DNA of 64,000 nt from CALKWS01 sp035302405 (lineage in GTDB: Bacteria > Actinomycetota > Actinomycetes > Actinomycetales > Beutenbergiaceae), in contig DATGSR010000111.1 of NCBI GenBank assembly GCA_035302405.1, positions 10,574 through 74,573 on the forward strand, written 5' to 3'. A model generated the notes under the pieces. It was not told where the DNA came from. It ran no database searches and worked only from the letters and a program-made list of their open reading frames with translations. Every line of letters starts with the position of its first letter. The stretch's first letter is position 1. Made by a program: the position numbers and the translations under genes. This document shows positions 26,421 through 35,229 of the stretch, piece after piece.

Positions 26421-28210
26421 TGGCCGGTTACACACCCCATGGCCTGCGCGGCACAACGGAGACCGGTGCGGAAAGCATGAGCGGTACCGAGAGCAGCAAC
26501 GGACGGAAGAATCCGGCGCGGCCACCCGCAAAGTGTGCCGCTGCCGGCAACGGGCGCGCGCCGTCGTCGGTGTCGGGCCGTACCAAGGGGCTTGGTGTAC
26601 GTGGCTGGCTGCGCTGGATCTGGCGGCAACTGACCAGCATGCGGGTGGCACTGCTGCTGTTGCTGCTGCTGGCGGTGGTGGCCATGCCCGGGGCCTTCTT
26701 CCCCCAGCGGAGGGTGAACCCGATCCTGGTTAACCAGTATTTCGAGGACAACCCCGCCCTGGCGCCGTGGCTGGACCGGGCCTACATGTTCGACGTGTTC
26801 TCCTCGCCCTGGTTCTCCGCGGTCTACCTGTTGCTGTTCGTCTCTCTGATCGGGTGCATCGTGCCGCGCACCAAGGTCCACCTGGAGGCGCTGCGGTCCG
26901 AACCCACGAAGGTACCAGCGCGTTTCACCCGCTTCCCGGTGCGCTCCGAGCGCGTGGTTCATGCAACTCCTGGGCAGGTGAGCGTTCGACTGCACGCGGC
27001 CTTCGGGCGGCGCTACCGCACCAAACTGGGCACTGAGGCACCGAAGGGCCATGGTGGAGCGGGACAGGCGAAAGCGTCAACTACACCCGACGCCACGGCG
27101 ACCAGCAACGAATCGGCCATACGCACCATCTCCGCCGAGCGCGGCTATGGCAAGGAAACCGGCAACCTCGTCTTCCATCTGGCGCTGGTCGGCCTGCTGG
27201 TGGTCACCGCTTGGGGCCAGTTGGTGCACTACCGGGGGCAGGCGATGATCACCGAGGGCTCCACGTTCGTCAACTCCGCTCTGGACTATGACTTCTTCGA
27301 GGCCGGTGCGCTGTTCGGCGCCGACGGGGTGGCCCCCTACCGCATCCGCCTGGATGAGTTCGTCCCGGACTTCACGGTCGATGCCCAGGCGCGCGACTTC
27401 ACCGCATTCGTCACGTTGTTCGAGACCGACGGCACCACCAGTGAGCAGACCATCCGCGTCAACCACCCGCTGACTGTGGGCGGATCGCGGGTGTACCTGA
27501 TGGGTAACGGGTTTGCCCCGGACCTGACCATCACCGACGCCAGCGGTGAGGTCGCCCACGACGGCCCGGTGCCCTTCATCCCGGCCGATGACGATCCCGG
27601 ATACGCCTCCACCGGCGTGGTGATGGTTCCCGATGCCAACGACGGCGACCCGCAGGTGGCGTTCAACGGGTCCTTCCTGCCCACCGCCCTGCGCGATGAC
27701 GACGGCGCGTACCTGGGCTCGGCCCACCCCCTGCCGTTGGATCCGGTGCTGGTGCTGCAGATGTACACCGGCGACCTGGGGCTGGACGAGGGCGTCCCGC
27801 GCAGCCTGCTGACACTGGACACCACCGACCTGGACCAGGTCACCGCCACCGGCGACGACGGCGCGCAAGCACCGGTGCAGTTGGAACTGGCACCCGGGGA
27901 GAGCGTGGAACTGCCCAACGGGCACGGCACCCTGACCTTCAACGACCTGCCCCGGTTCGTGGCCCTGGACCTGCGTTATGACCCGTCGCCGATCTGGCAG
28001 GGCATCTTCGCCACGCTGGCCTTCGGTGGGCTGATCGCAGCACTGTTCTTACCGCGCCGCCGTATCTGGGTGCGTCTGGTGCCCCGGGCGGACGGGGCCA
28101 CAGTGGTGCACGCCGCCGCGCTGGCCCGTCACGACGATCCCGGCCTGCGGGCTGAACTGGACCGCATCCTGACTGCCCTACCCCCGGATGGAGCAAGGAA
28201 GAAGCAATGA
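26420..28210 (+). CDS. resB: System II cytochrome c heme-lyase component ResB (Ccs1)
   Basis: 596 residues from the ATG at 26420; an ATG further upstream overlaps ccdA and is rejected. About 65 hydrophilic residues precede the first helices (MRVALLLLLLLAVVAMPGAF, FFPQR); VYLLLFVSLIGCIVPRTKVH is the ResB block, a large external domain follows with RISAERGYGKETGNLVFHLA containing the conserved His of the third helix, and a last helix near residue 540. With CcsB it exports and attaches heme to cytochrome c outside the membrane. Its stop overlaps ccsB by four bases. Confidence 0.93.
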   Translation: MAGYTPHGLRGTTETGAESMSGTESSNGRKNPARPPAKCAAAGNGRAPSSVSGRTKGLGVRGWLRWIWRQLTSMRVALLLLLLLAVVAMPGAFFPQRRVNPILVNQYFEDNPALAPWLDRAYMFDVFSSPWFSAVYLLLFVSLIGCIVPRTKVHLEALRSEPTKVPARFTRFPVRSERVVHATPGQVSVRLHAAFGRRYRTKLGTEAPKGHGGAGQAKASTTPDATATSNESAIRTISAERGYGKETGNLVFHLALVGLLVVTAWGQLVHYRGQAMITEGSTFVNSALDYDFFEAGALFGADGVAPYRIRLDEFVPDFTVDAQARDFTAFVTLFETDGTTSEQTIRVNHPLTVGGSRVYLMGNGFAPDLTITDASGEVAHDGPVPFIPADDDPGYASTGVVMVPDANDGDPQVAFNGSFLPTALRDDDGAYLGSAHPLPLDPVLVLQMYTGDLGLDEGVPRSLLTLDTTDLDQVTATGDDGAQAPVQLELAPGESVELPNGHGTLTFNDLPRFVALDLRYDPSPIWQGIFATLAFGGLIAALFLPRRRIWVRLVPRADGATVVHAAALARHDDPGLRAELDRILTALPPDGARKKQ

Positions 28211-29316
28211 TCGCAGAACTCGGCACCCTGAGCACCCTGGTCATCTACGGCGCCATCGCCAGTTACGTGGTGGCCATGATCGCCTTCGCTGTGGACCTGT
28301 CCGGGTTCGGTAAGGACGCCCCGGCCGACCGGCGCCGTCGCGCTGCGGGCATCGCGATGAGCACCGCCTGGCTCGGGATTGCCCTCCACGTGGGCGCGGT
28401 GGTGCTGCGGGGAATCGCCGCCGGGCGGGTGCCGTGGGCGAACATGTATGAGTTCACGCTGATGGCGATCATGTTCACCGTGGCGGTCTTCCTGGTGGTG
28501 AACCGGCGCAAGGACATCCGCTACCTGGGCCTGCCGGTGATGTTCCTGGCTGTGATCACGCTGCTGGTCGCGATCACGCTGCTGTACGTGGCCGCCGATG
28601 GGGTACAGCCAGCACTGCAATCCTACTGGTTGGTAATTCACGTGTCGGTGGCCACGGTCGCCACCGGGCTGTTCAGCGTGGGAGCGCTGGCCAGTGTGCT
28701 GCAACTCATCCGCCACGGCGATGAGCGGCGGCGCGCCCGGGCTGGTGCTGAGTCCGGCGGTGGCGCCGACCCTGGAGGCGACCCCGGTGGGGGCCCACCT
28801 ACTGGCGACGGGCGCGGCGTCACCGTAGGCAACTCGCGCAGGACTGTGGCGGCCCGGGAGCAGGTGGCTGCTGGCGATGGCCGCACCGTTGTAGCCGTCG
28901 GTGCCGACGGCGGCCCGGTGGCGCTGGACCTGGGTGGGGAGGAACCCGAGGTGGAACCGGCCCGGCCGACGTTCTTCTCCCGGATGCTAGACGCCTTCCC
29001 GGCCTCGGAATCCTTGGAGCGTTTTGCCTACCGGCTCAACGCGGTGGGCTTGGTCGGCTGGACCTTCGTGCTGGTCACCGGTGCGATCTGGGCCGAGTAC
29101 GCCTGGGGCCGGGCCTGGGGCTGGGACCCCAAGGAAGTCGTCTCGCTGGTGGTGTGGATCATCTACGCCGCCTATGGTCACGTACGCTTGACCACCGGCT
29201 GGAACAAACGGACCGTCGCCTACTTCTCCCTGGCCGGCTTCACCGCACTGATGTTCAACTACTACGGCGTGAACATCTTCATCAACTCCCTGCACTCCTA
29301 CGCCGGCGTCGGTTAG
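28207..29316 (+). CDS. ccsB: System II cytochrome c synthase CcsB/CcsA (ResC)
   Basis: 369 residues. The heme-handling WWD-type motif is present as WAEYAWGRAWGWDPKEVVSL near residue 297, with conserved His in SYWLVIHVSVATVATG and GHVRLTTGW. A hydrophilic Gly/Arg/Asp insert of about 80 residues separates helices four and five, longer than in most homologues. Membrane-bound, it delivers heme with ResB. Last gene of the operon; nothing recognisable for 280 bases after it. Confidence 0.93.
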   Translation: MIAELGTLSTLVIYGAIASYVVAMIAFAVDLSGFGKDAPADRRRRAAGIAMSTAWLGIALHVGAVVLRGIAAGRVPWANMYEFTLMAIMFTVAVFLVVNRRKDIRYLGLPVMFLAVITLLVAITLLYVAADGVQPALQSYWLVIHVSVATVATGLFSVGALASVLQLIRHGDERRRARAGAESGGGADPGGDPGGGPPTGDGRGVTVGNSRRTVAAREQVAAGDGRTVVAVGADGGPVALDLGGEEPEVEPARPTFFSRMLDAFPASESLERFAYRLNAVGLVGWTFVLVTGAIWAEYAWGRAWGWDPKEVVSLVVWIIYAAYGHVRLTTGWNKRTVAYFSLAGFTALMFNYYGVNIFINSLHSYAGVG

Positions 29317-29599
29317 TCCGAATCGGGCGGGTTGAAACAGGTGGGCCCGGGGCCCAACTACAGCGTCGAATCCAGCGCTCTGGCCTTCAGGCGGCTATGT
29401 TCCGCACGGGTCTCGCCCGCAGCGTTCTCGCAGCCAACCGATCGTCTCGTACCGGGCGGGCACACCGAGGAGCACCGTAATCGCCGTATCGGCTCCGCCA
29501 CTCATGTCACCTTGAAGTGAGCGCCCCCGCACCCTACCTGCGTCGGTAGCCGCTTCTGAAAGGCACGCGGACTCGGTGCGTGCTGCTCATGATGAAACG

Positions 29600-30845
29600 A
29601 TGTCCATGTCGGCACCGACGCCCGCGGTGCTGGGCTACGTCCTGTCTCACGCCTACGGCGTCGCGTCGACCACCCGGACCTTGTCGCAGTGGCCGTGATC
29701 GGTGATGGCGAGGCCCTGCTGGAAAGCTGGATGCGTAGCTACCTCCCCGAGGACTTATTCGGTCCCGATGGTCGGATCAGGAGATGCTCTCGGAGCATCA
29801 GGTGCGGGGCTGGCTGGAGGGTTACCTACTCACTGGTCGGCACGGGCTGCTCAACAGTTACGAGGCGTTCATCCGCACCATCGACTCGATGTTCAACCAA
29901 CACGCCAAGTGGCTCGACTCCAGCCGGGAGATCCCCTGGCGGGTGCCGGTGCCCTCGCTGAACTACCTGCTGTCCTCCCACGTGTGGCGCCAGGACCACA
30001 ACCGGTTCTCCCTCCAGTGCCCTGGCTTCCTCGGCGTGGTGATGAACAAGACCGCCGGCGTCACCCGCATCTACTTGCCCCGGGACGCCAACACCCTGCT
30101 GTCGACGTTCGACCACGTGCTGCGCACCCGCAACTACGTCAGCGTCGTGGTCGCGGGCAAGTCGCGGGCAAACAGCCTGGGCCGCAGTCGCTGACGATGG
30201 ATGAGGCCGTGTTGCCCTGCACCCGCGGGACCGGGATCTGGGACTGGGCCGGCTCGGAGGATCCTGGCAGCAAGCCCGACGTCGTGCTCGGCTGCGCGGG
30301 CGATGTCCCGACGATGGAGGCGATCGCCGCGGCCAGGCTGCTGGGCGCGCGGCTGCCGGAACTACGGGTGCGGGTGGTCAACGTCGTCGACCTCATGCGC
30401 CTGCAGGACGAGCGGGAGCACCCCCCACGGACTGAGTCACCCCAACTTCGACGCCCTGTTCTCCGTCGACCGGCCGGTGATCTTCGCGTTCCACGGCTAC
30501 CCGTCACTGGTGCACCAGTTGACCTACCGGCGCACCAACCATCACAACATCCACGTGCGCGGCTTCAAGGAGAGGGGCACCACCACGCCCTTCGACATGC
30601 TTATGCTCACAACGACCTGGACCGCTACCGACTGGTGATCGACGTCATCGACCGGGTGCCGGGCCTGGCGGAGCGGGAGTCCGCGCTGCGCCAAGAAATG
30701 CTCGACACCCGCGTGCGCGCCCGCCAGTACACCCGCGAGCACGGCCAGGACCTACCGGAGGTGCGGCAGTGGGTCGTCCCAGACGGCGACAACACCCAGC
30801 GTGCGGACACACCCGACCCGACACCGGCGGGGACAACGAGTAAGG
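29600..30845 (+). pseudogene. Phosphoketolase remnant with deletions and at least three frameshifts
   Basis: Successive frames spell out pieces of xylulose-5-P/fructose-6-P phosphoketolase in the right order: VLGYVLSHAYGVA, then GDGEA, then SYLPEDLFGPDGR, then EMLSEHQVRGWLEGYLLTGR through SLNYLLSSHVWRQDHNRFSL, a shift near 30.17 kb into MDEAVLPCTRGTGIWDWAGS, a shift near 30.42 kb into HPNFDALFSVDRPVIFAFHG, and a shift near 30.60 kb into NDLDRYRLVIDVIDRVPGLA. An intact enzyme has about 790-820 residues; here the first 140 or so residues and a central block are missing. Not expressed as a functional enzyme. Confidence 0.9.
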
Positions 30846-31095
30846 GCCCACCCGGTCCGGGGCCGCCCCCTCTTGGCGACCATTCGGTGCGCGGACGGTG
30901 GTCGTGGTGCTGTCGGTGCGACCGGTGACCTGGCCCCGCGCATGGTCATTCCCGCCCTGGTCGAACTGCGTGAGCGTGTGGCAGGGTTCGGCGTTTCGCG
31001 GGTGGGCTCCCCGACGAAGGTGGCCGAGAAGCAGGAGCGACGCTACACACGCCGCCGGCCTAGATCGCAGTCCGATAATGACACGGGGTGAAACG

Positions 31096-31112
31096 TTCAT
31101 CAACCCTTCATC
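31096..31112 (+). promoter_or_regulatory. Direct repeat TTCATC-AACCC-TTCATC (site 2)
   Basis: Two perfect TTCATC halves at 31096 and 31107, 11 bp apart, 107 bases before the four-helix copper protein. A possible -10 TAACGT at 31155 lies 10 bases further from the repeat than the equivalent element at site 1, that is, one helical turn. Flanking leader matches that of the resA operon. Confidence 0.65.
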
Positions 31113-31218
31113 ACTGGCGCTGATCCAGCGGGTGCACACCCATAGCGCCTCCCCTAACGTCGTACTCCCGCGCCGTCAAGAGTCGGGGAATCCCACCGAA
31201 GACAGAGGAGAGAGAACA

Positions 31219-31620
31219 GTGAGAACCACAGAGATGATCAACACCTACCCTGCCGAGATCAGCCTCGACCGGGACCTACTTGCCCGGGTCGTGGACACCC
31301 TCGTGGCCTGTTCCCAAGCCTGTACCGCCTGCGCCGACGCGTGCCTGAGCGAGGACACGGTCGGCGAATTGCGCAAGTGCATCCGCACCAACCTGGACTG
31401 CGCCGACATCTGCAACACAACCGCTCGCGTGCTGTCGCGCCACACCGGCTATGACGCCAACCTCACCCGCGTCCAACTCCAGGCCTGCGTCCAGGCCTGC
31501 CGGTCCTGCGGCGACGAGTGCGAGCGGCACGCTGGCCACCACGAGCACTGCCGCGTTTGCGCCGAGGCCTGCCGGGCGTGCGAGAAGGCGTGCAACGAAC
31601 TGCTCGCCGCCATCGGCTGA
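31219..31620 (+). CDS. Four-helix bundle copper-binding protein, 16 cysteines (Csp-like)
   Basis: 133 residues with 16 Cys, mostly in C-x3-C or C-x2-C spacing on predicted helices (VACSQACTACADACL, LDCADICN, QACVQACRSCGDEC, CRVCAEACRACEKACNE), typical of the DUF326/copper storage protein family that packs Cu(I) inside a four-helix bundle. No signal peptide, so cytoplasmic. Start is the GTG at 31219 with AGGAG nine bases upstream; an in-frame ATG follows five codons later. The TTCATC direct repeat upstream suggests copper-responsive expression. Confidence 0.9.
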   Translation: MRTTEMINTYPAEISLDRDLLARVVDTLVACSQACTACADACLSEDTVGELRKCIRTNLDCADICNTTARVLSRHTGYDANLTRVQLQACVQACRSCGDECERHAGHHEHCRVCAEACRACEKACNELLAAIG

Positions 31621-31915
31621 CCCCACCCTGGCCCGCTACCCAGGCGCGCATGAGTTCGTCGCAGTCGCACCCGTGCGTGATGTGCAGCACCTCGGCCACG
31701 CGGACGCAGACCCCCGCGCCGTCCATGTCGAAGTGCGCCGCCTCCTGCGGCGGTGGCGGGTCGGGCTCGGCGGGTGCCTCCTGAGCGGTAGTCGACATGC
31801 GCGCGCCCGCGCTCACCTCAGGCAGGACCGCCGGCCGTGTGGGTGTGATGGGGCGCCGCAGGGCGAGCCACATCGCTACCAGGACCACACCAAGGCCTGC
31901 GGCGGTCCGCCACAC
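31463..31915 (-). CDS. Tentative small membrane-anchored protein, function unknown
   Basis: Only tentative. The first 100 residues have GC-rich third positions and a single N-terminal helix (GLGVVLVAMWLAL) followed by a Pro-rich stretch and a Cys/His cluster (VCVRVAEVLHITHGCDCDEL). The last 50 residues run antisense through the four-helix copper gene and are Arg-rich, as expected for shadow coding, so the true gene may be 3'-truncated or may not exist. I do not recognise it. Confidence 0.3.
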   Translation of the reverse strand: MWRTAAGLGVVLVAMWLALRRPITPTRPAVLPEVSAGARMSTTAQEAPAEPDPPPPQEAAHFDMDGAGVCVRVAEVLHITHGCDCDELMRAWVAGQGGVSRWRRAVRCTPSRTPGRPRRKRGSARGGQRAARTRRRRTGRPGRRPGVGRG

Positions 31916-32085
31916 CTCGACGGCCGCTCACCAAGGCGCCGGCGTCCAGGGCGAGGTCCAATAGACGCCGCCGCGACGGGTGCCCCCAGCCGGTGCTCCC
32001 AGCGATGGGTACCAATACCTCGCTCGGGATGCACCCACCGCCGTGCGCCGCCAACTCTGCTTCAGTGGCACGGAGGACGATGGGC

Positions 32086-32739
32086 TTACAGTCCCTGGAG
32101 GATCTCCTCCATCTCAGCGATCTCGTCCTGTTGATCAGCCTTGATCTCCTTACCGAGTTCGAGCATCGTACGGTTTTGCCCGTTGTAGATTTCTTCCTCA
32201 GCCATGGTGAGCGCACCCTGGTGATGGGCGATCATCAACTGCAAGAACCGCCGGTCAAAATCGATGCCGGAGAGCCCTTCGAGTTCGATCATGGCTTCCT
32301 CCTGGCTCATCCCGTCCATGTCCATGCCGTCGTGACCATCCATTTCCTCCATAGGACTTGACTCCTTGCCTAGATCTTCCAGCCAGGACGTCATCTGCTC
32401 GATCTCTGGGCCTTGGGCTGCGGAGATGCGCTCAGCCAGGGCTCGGACTTCCTCCGACGCGGCCTTCTCTACCCCCAGGTCGGCCATCTCGATGGCACCC
32501 TCGTGGTGGACGATCATCGTCTGGGCAAACACCGTGTCTACGTCATTGTGGATGTCGTCGGGGATCTGGTCGACCTCCTCCTCACTGGAAGGCTCGGTCG
32601 TCGCCGTCCCGGTCGTTTCCGGGGCCTCAGTACCGGCCCCTGCCGGGTCGGCCTGGTCTTGCGCAGTACCGCAGCCGGCCAAGGTCAAGGCGAGAGCAAG
32701 CGCGCCGGCGGCAACGATGGGACGGGGTGTGATCTGCAC
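32086..32739 (-). CDS. DUF305 secreted lipoprotein
   Basis: 217 residues from a GTG at 32739 with GAAGAAG upstream; a longer frame exists but lacks a signal. Lipobox LTLAGC, an acidic linker, then two ferritin-like helical repeats typical of DUF305: TMIVHHEGAIEMADLGVEKA and LQLMIAHHQGALTMAEEEIY, each with the H-H-x-x-A motif. A Met/Asp/His-rich spacer (MEEMDGHDGMDMDGMSQEEA) separates them and could bind metal. DUF305 genes recur in copper and heavy-metal islands; the biochemical role is not established. Confidence 0.88.
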   Translation of the reverse strand: MQITPRPIVAAGALALALTLAGCGTAQDQADPAGAGTEAPETTGTATTEPSSEEEVDQIPDDIHNDVDTVFAQTMIVHHEGAIEMADLGVEKAASEEVRALAERISAAQGPEIEQMTSWLEDLGKESSPMEEMDGHDGMDMDGMSQEEAMIELEGLSGIDFDRRFLQLMIAHHQGALTMAEEEIYNGQNRTMLELGKEIKADQQDEIAEMEEILQGL

Positions 32740-32827
32740 TGGAGTCTTCTTCTCAAGAGGTTGATAAGGCAATTCGCTCCGAGTCAACCAAGAACGTTGG
32801 AGCCGCATCCAGCCGCCCAGACGATAT

Positions 32828-32844
32828 TTCATCACCTCTTCATA
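32828..32844 (+). promoter_or_regulatory. Direct repeat TTCATC-ACCTC-TTCATA (site 3)
   Basis: Halves at 32828 and 32839, 11 bp apart, in the 330-base gap between the DUF305 gene (minus) and the small membrane protein (plus). It could serve either; it lies about 90 bases before the DUF305 start and 227 before the plus-strand start. Nothing else recognisable in this gap. Confidence 0.5.
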
Positions 32845-33070
32845 GAATCCGGCGAGATCTTCATGGCGCCCACAAGTGATGACCAGGAGCGCCGATACCA
32901 GCGGGGCGGGAAACGATGCGTTGTCCGTCCACTTGACCTCGCTACCGGGTGATCTCTAGCCGTGGTTGGTCAACCCATTGGAGAAAGCGGCTTCAGCGAT
33001 TCTTTGTCATTCGTCTACCCGGAGCACGAGCGACATGGCCGAGAGTGGGCCTTGAAGGAGAGGAGCCGAT

Positions 33071-33445
33071 ATGGCACCGACCATCTGGTTGACGCTTACC
33101 GCAGTCATACTGCTCTATGTCGCCCTCGGCATCTGGGCGGTGGCGACGATCTTCCCCAGCCGTGCGAACAGTCATGGAGCGGCCCCGATGCACGCCAACC
33201 ACCGCTCCCGCCTGCTCGCTATCGCGGCCCTGGCCATCCTGGTCTTACTCGCTGCCGGCCGCTCGCTCGGTGAGGCACTCCCAGTGGCCGTGCTGCTCGT
33301 CTGCCCGCTGATGGTGATCGGCATGATGTTCATCGGACACGACAATCACGCTCACCAACGCCAGGGCGCCGATGTGCCGACTCCCGTCGGGCATCCCTTG
33401 GCAGACCGCTCATCCGGCGTCAGGATCGGATCCCACCATGGGTAG
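33071..33445 (+). CDS. Small membrane protein convergent with the copper sensor kinase
   Basis: 124 residues: an N-terminal helix (TIWLTLTAVILLYVALGIWA), a basic loop and two more helices, ending in a His-containing tail. AGGAG precedes the ATG at good spacing. I do not recognise a family, but the first 30 residues resemble the 56-residue protein at 57689-57859 (VWILLLTICLVFIALGVWAI). Both lie tail-to-tail with a paralogous histidine kinase, here overlapping it by 36 bases, so the pairing looks ancestral. Confidence 0.65.
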   Translation: MAPTIWLTLTAVILLYVALGIWAVATIFPSRANSHGAAPMHANHRSRLLAIAALAILVLLAAGRSLGEALPVAVLLVCPLMVIGMMFIGHDNHAHQRQGADVPTPVGHPLADRSSGVRIGSHHG

Positions 33446-34531
33446 CGTCACGGTGAACGTGGCGCCCCGGCCCGGCCCCTCGCTGCTGGCGGTGACGTTC
33501 CCGCCGTGGGCCCGAACGATCGCGCCGACGACTGCGAGCCCGATTCCGGAGCCGCCATGGGCGCGATCCCTGGCCGTGTCGACCCGGTAGAAGCGATCGA
33601 ACAGGTGGGGCAGATGCTCGGCGGCGATTCCCTCGCCGTTGTCGGCCACCCGGAGCACCACTGTTGACCCTCGGCGGTCTGCGGTCAGGTCCACCTGCCC
33701 GCCGGCAGGGGTGTGCAGCAAGGCGTTGTCCAACAGGTTGGTCAGCACCTGCGCGAGCCGGTCCGGGTCGGCGTCCACCCAGGATTGGGCCGCTGCGTCC
33801 GAGACAGCCTGCTTCAGCCGAACGCCGCGCTCCAGGTAACGAGACTGTGCTGCGGCGTACCCGGCTGCGAGCAGATCGCCAGCGGTGATCTCTCGGCGGT
33901 TCATCGTCAGCCCGCCCTCCTCGGCCGTAGTCACCAGCGCGATGTCCTGCCCGAGCCGGGACAAGCGGGCGACCTGGTCACGCAGTAGCGTGATCGTCTC
34001 CTCGTTCGCGCTGTGCACTCCATCGACAATCGCCTCAAGGTAACCATCGAAAGTGGCAAGCGGGGTGCGCATCTCGTGGGCGAGGTCGCCCAGCATCCGG
34101 GTGCGGGTCGCCTCGACCTCCCCCAGATCTGCAGTCATGGCGTTGAACGCCTCGGCTAACTCGTCGAACTCCCGCCCCAGCCCCACCCGGGGTACCCGAG
34201 CCGAATGATCGCCACCGGCCACTCGGCGGACGGCGTTGGTGGCTGTCACCAAAGAACTATTGACTCGCTTAGTCACGAACAAACTCACGATGACCGAGGC
34301 AACCAACGCCGCCAGCAACGCCCCGGCCAAGGACAGTGCCGAGGCGGACTGGAAGGCCTCCCTGGCGTGTTGAACCACCGCCGGGTCGCTTGCCTGGCCC
34401 TGGATCATGTGGTCATGGAAGATCGCCGGCCCGACGGCGGCCACCACCACCCAGGCGGTCGCCCAGCCCACGAACACCACCACCGCCGTGGCCGCGAGCA
34501 GCCGTCCAGCCAGACCCGACAGCCGGGTCAT
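33410..34531 (-). CDS. Sensor histidine kinase (copper-island two-component system)
   Basis: 373 residues: helix 1 about 12-34, a short external segment of about 30 residues (FHDHMIQGQASDPAVVQHAR), helix 2 about 65-87, HAMP 88-140, phospho-acceptor His152 in DLAHEMRTPLATFDGY, then N-box TNLLDNALLHTP, G1 DNGEGIAAEHL and G2 HGGSGIGLAVV. A very small sensor loop carrying a His-x-His-Met cluster suits metal sensing. It overlaps its response regulator by four bases. A 5'-truncated paralogue lies at 56657-57697. Copper as ligand is inferred from context. Confidence 0.92.
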   Translation of the reverse strand: MTRLSGLAGRLLAATAVVVFVGWATAWVVVAAVGPAIFHDHMIQGQASDPAVVQHAREAFQSASALSLAGALLAALVASVIVSLFVTKRVNSSLVTATNAVRRVAGGDHSARVPRVGLGREFDELAEAFNAMTADLGEVEATRTRMLGDLAHEMRTPLATFDGYLEAIVDGVHSANEETITLLRDQVARLSRLGQDIALVTTAEEGGLTMNRREITAGDLLAAGYAAAQSRYLERGVRLKQAVSDAAAQSWVDADPDRLAQVLTNLLDNALLHTPAGGQVDLTADRRGSTVVLRVADNGEGIAAEHLPHLFDRFYRVDTARDRAHGGSGIGLAVVGAIVRAHGGNVTASSEGPGRGATFTVTLPMVGSDPDAG

Positions 34532-35229
34532 TCACCGCTTCCCATCCGGTACCCCACCCCGCGCACGGTCCTCACGAAGACCGGGTTGGCGGGGTCGTCG
34601 CCGAGTTTACGCCGCACATGTCCGATGTGTACGTCGACCAGGCGTTCATCGCCCACCCAGCCCTCACCCCAGACCACCTCGATGAGCTGGCGCCGGGCGA
34701 ATACCATCCGCGGTCGAACCGCCAACGCAGCCAGGACGTCGAACTCCGTGCGCGTGAGTTCCACCGGCTCTGCGCCCAGGTGGACTTCGCGGCCGACGAT
34801 GTCCACCGTCAGGGCACCGAAATGTCTCACCTGCCCCTCCGCGTCAAGGCTCGCACGCGGGCGGCGCAACATGGCCCGTACTCGGGCGACGAGTTCCCGC
34901 GGGCTGAACGGCTTGGTGACGTAGTCGTCGGCGCCCACCGACAGGCCGATGAGTTTGTCGACCTCCTCTACCCGCGCGGTGAGCATGACGATGTAGCAGT
35001 CAGAGAAGGTACGCACCGTACGGCAAACCTCGACCCCATCGATCCCCGGCAACCCGAGATCGAGGACGATCACGCCCGGATCCAACTCCCGGGCCAGGGC
35101 GATTGCCTCCTGACCGCTGCCCGTCGTCTCGACCTCGAACCCGTCTCGTTCGAAGTACCTCGCCACCAACCTCGCGAGCGGTGCCTCGTCGTCCACAACA
35201 AGCACACGCGGCAGGCCATCCACGGACAT
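34528..35229 (-). CDS. OmpR-family response regulator (copper-island two-component system)
   Basis: 233 residues. Receiver domain with acidic pair DDE near 13-15, phospho-acceptor Asp57 in VIVLDLGLPG, Thr in VMLTARVEE and Lys in DDYVTKPFS; winged-helix DNA-binding domain follows (VELTRTEFDVLAALAVRP, then HIGHVRRKLGDDP and VRTVRGVGYRMG). Two adjacent ATGs (35232, 35229) share a GGAGG; I take the second. OmpR-type regulators bind direct repeats with 10-11 bp period, matching the TTCATC repeats in this window. Its start overlaps the stop of the truncated multicopper oxidase. Confidence 0.93.
   Translation of the reverse strand: MSVDGLPRVLVVDDEAPLARLVARYFERDGFEVETTGSGQEAIALARELDPGVIVLDLGLPGIDGVEVCRTVRTFSDCYIVMLTARVEEVDKLIGLSVGADDYVTKPFSPRELVARVRAMLRRPRASLDAEGQVRHFGALTVDIVGREVHLGAEPVELTRTEFDVLAALAVRPRMVFARRQLIEVVWGEGWVGDERLVDVHIGHVRRKLGDDPANPVFVRTVRGVGYRMGSGE

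Noticed and set aside
29317..29360. Rho-independent terminator after ccsB
   Set aside because: GGGCCCGGGGCCC can pair, but the arms are short and no T-run follows.
30846..31218. A gene between the phosphoketolase relic and the copper storage protein
   Set aside because: No coding pattern; the stretch aligns with the resA leader and holds the site-2 operator.
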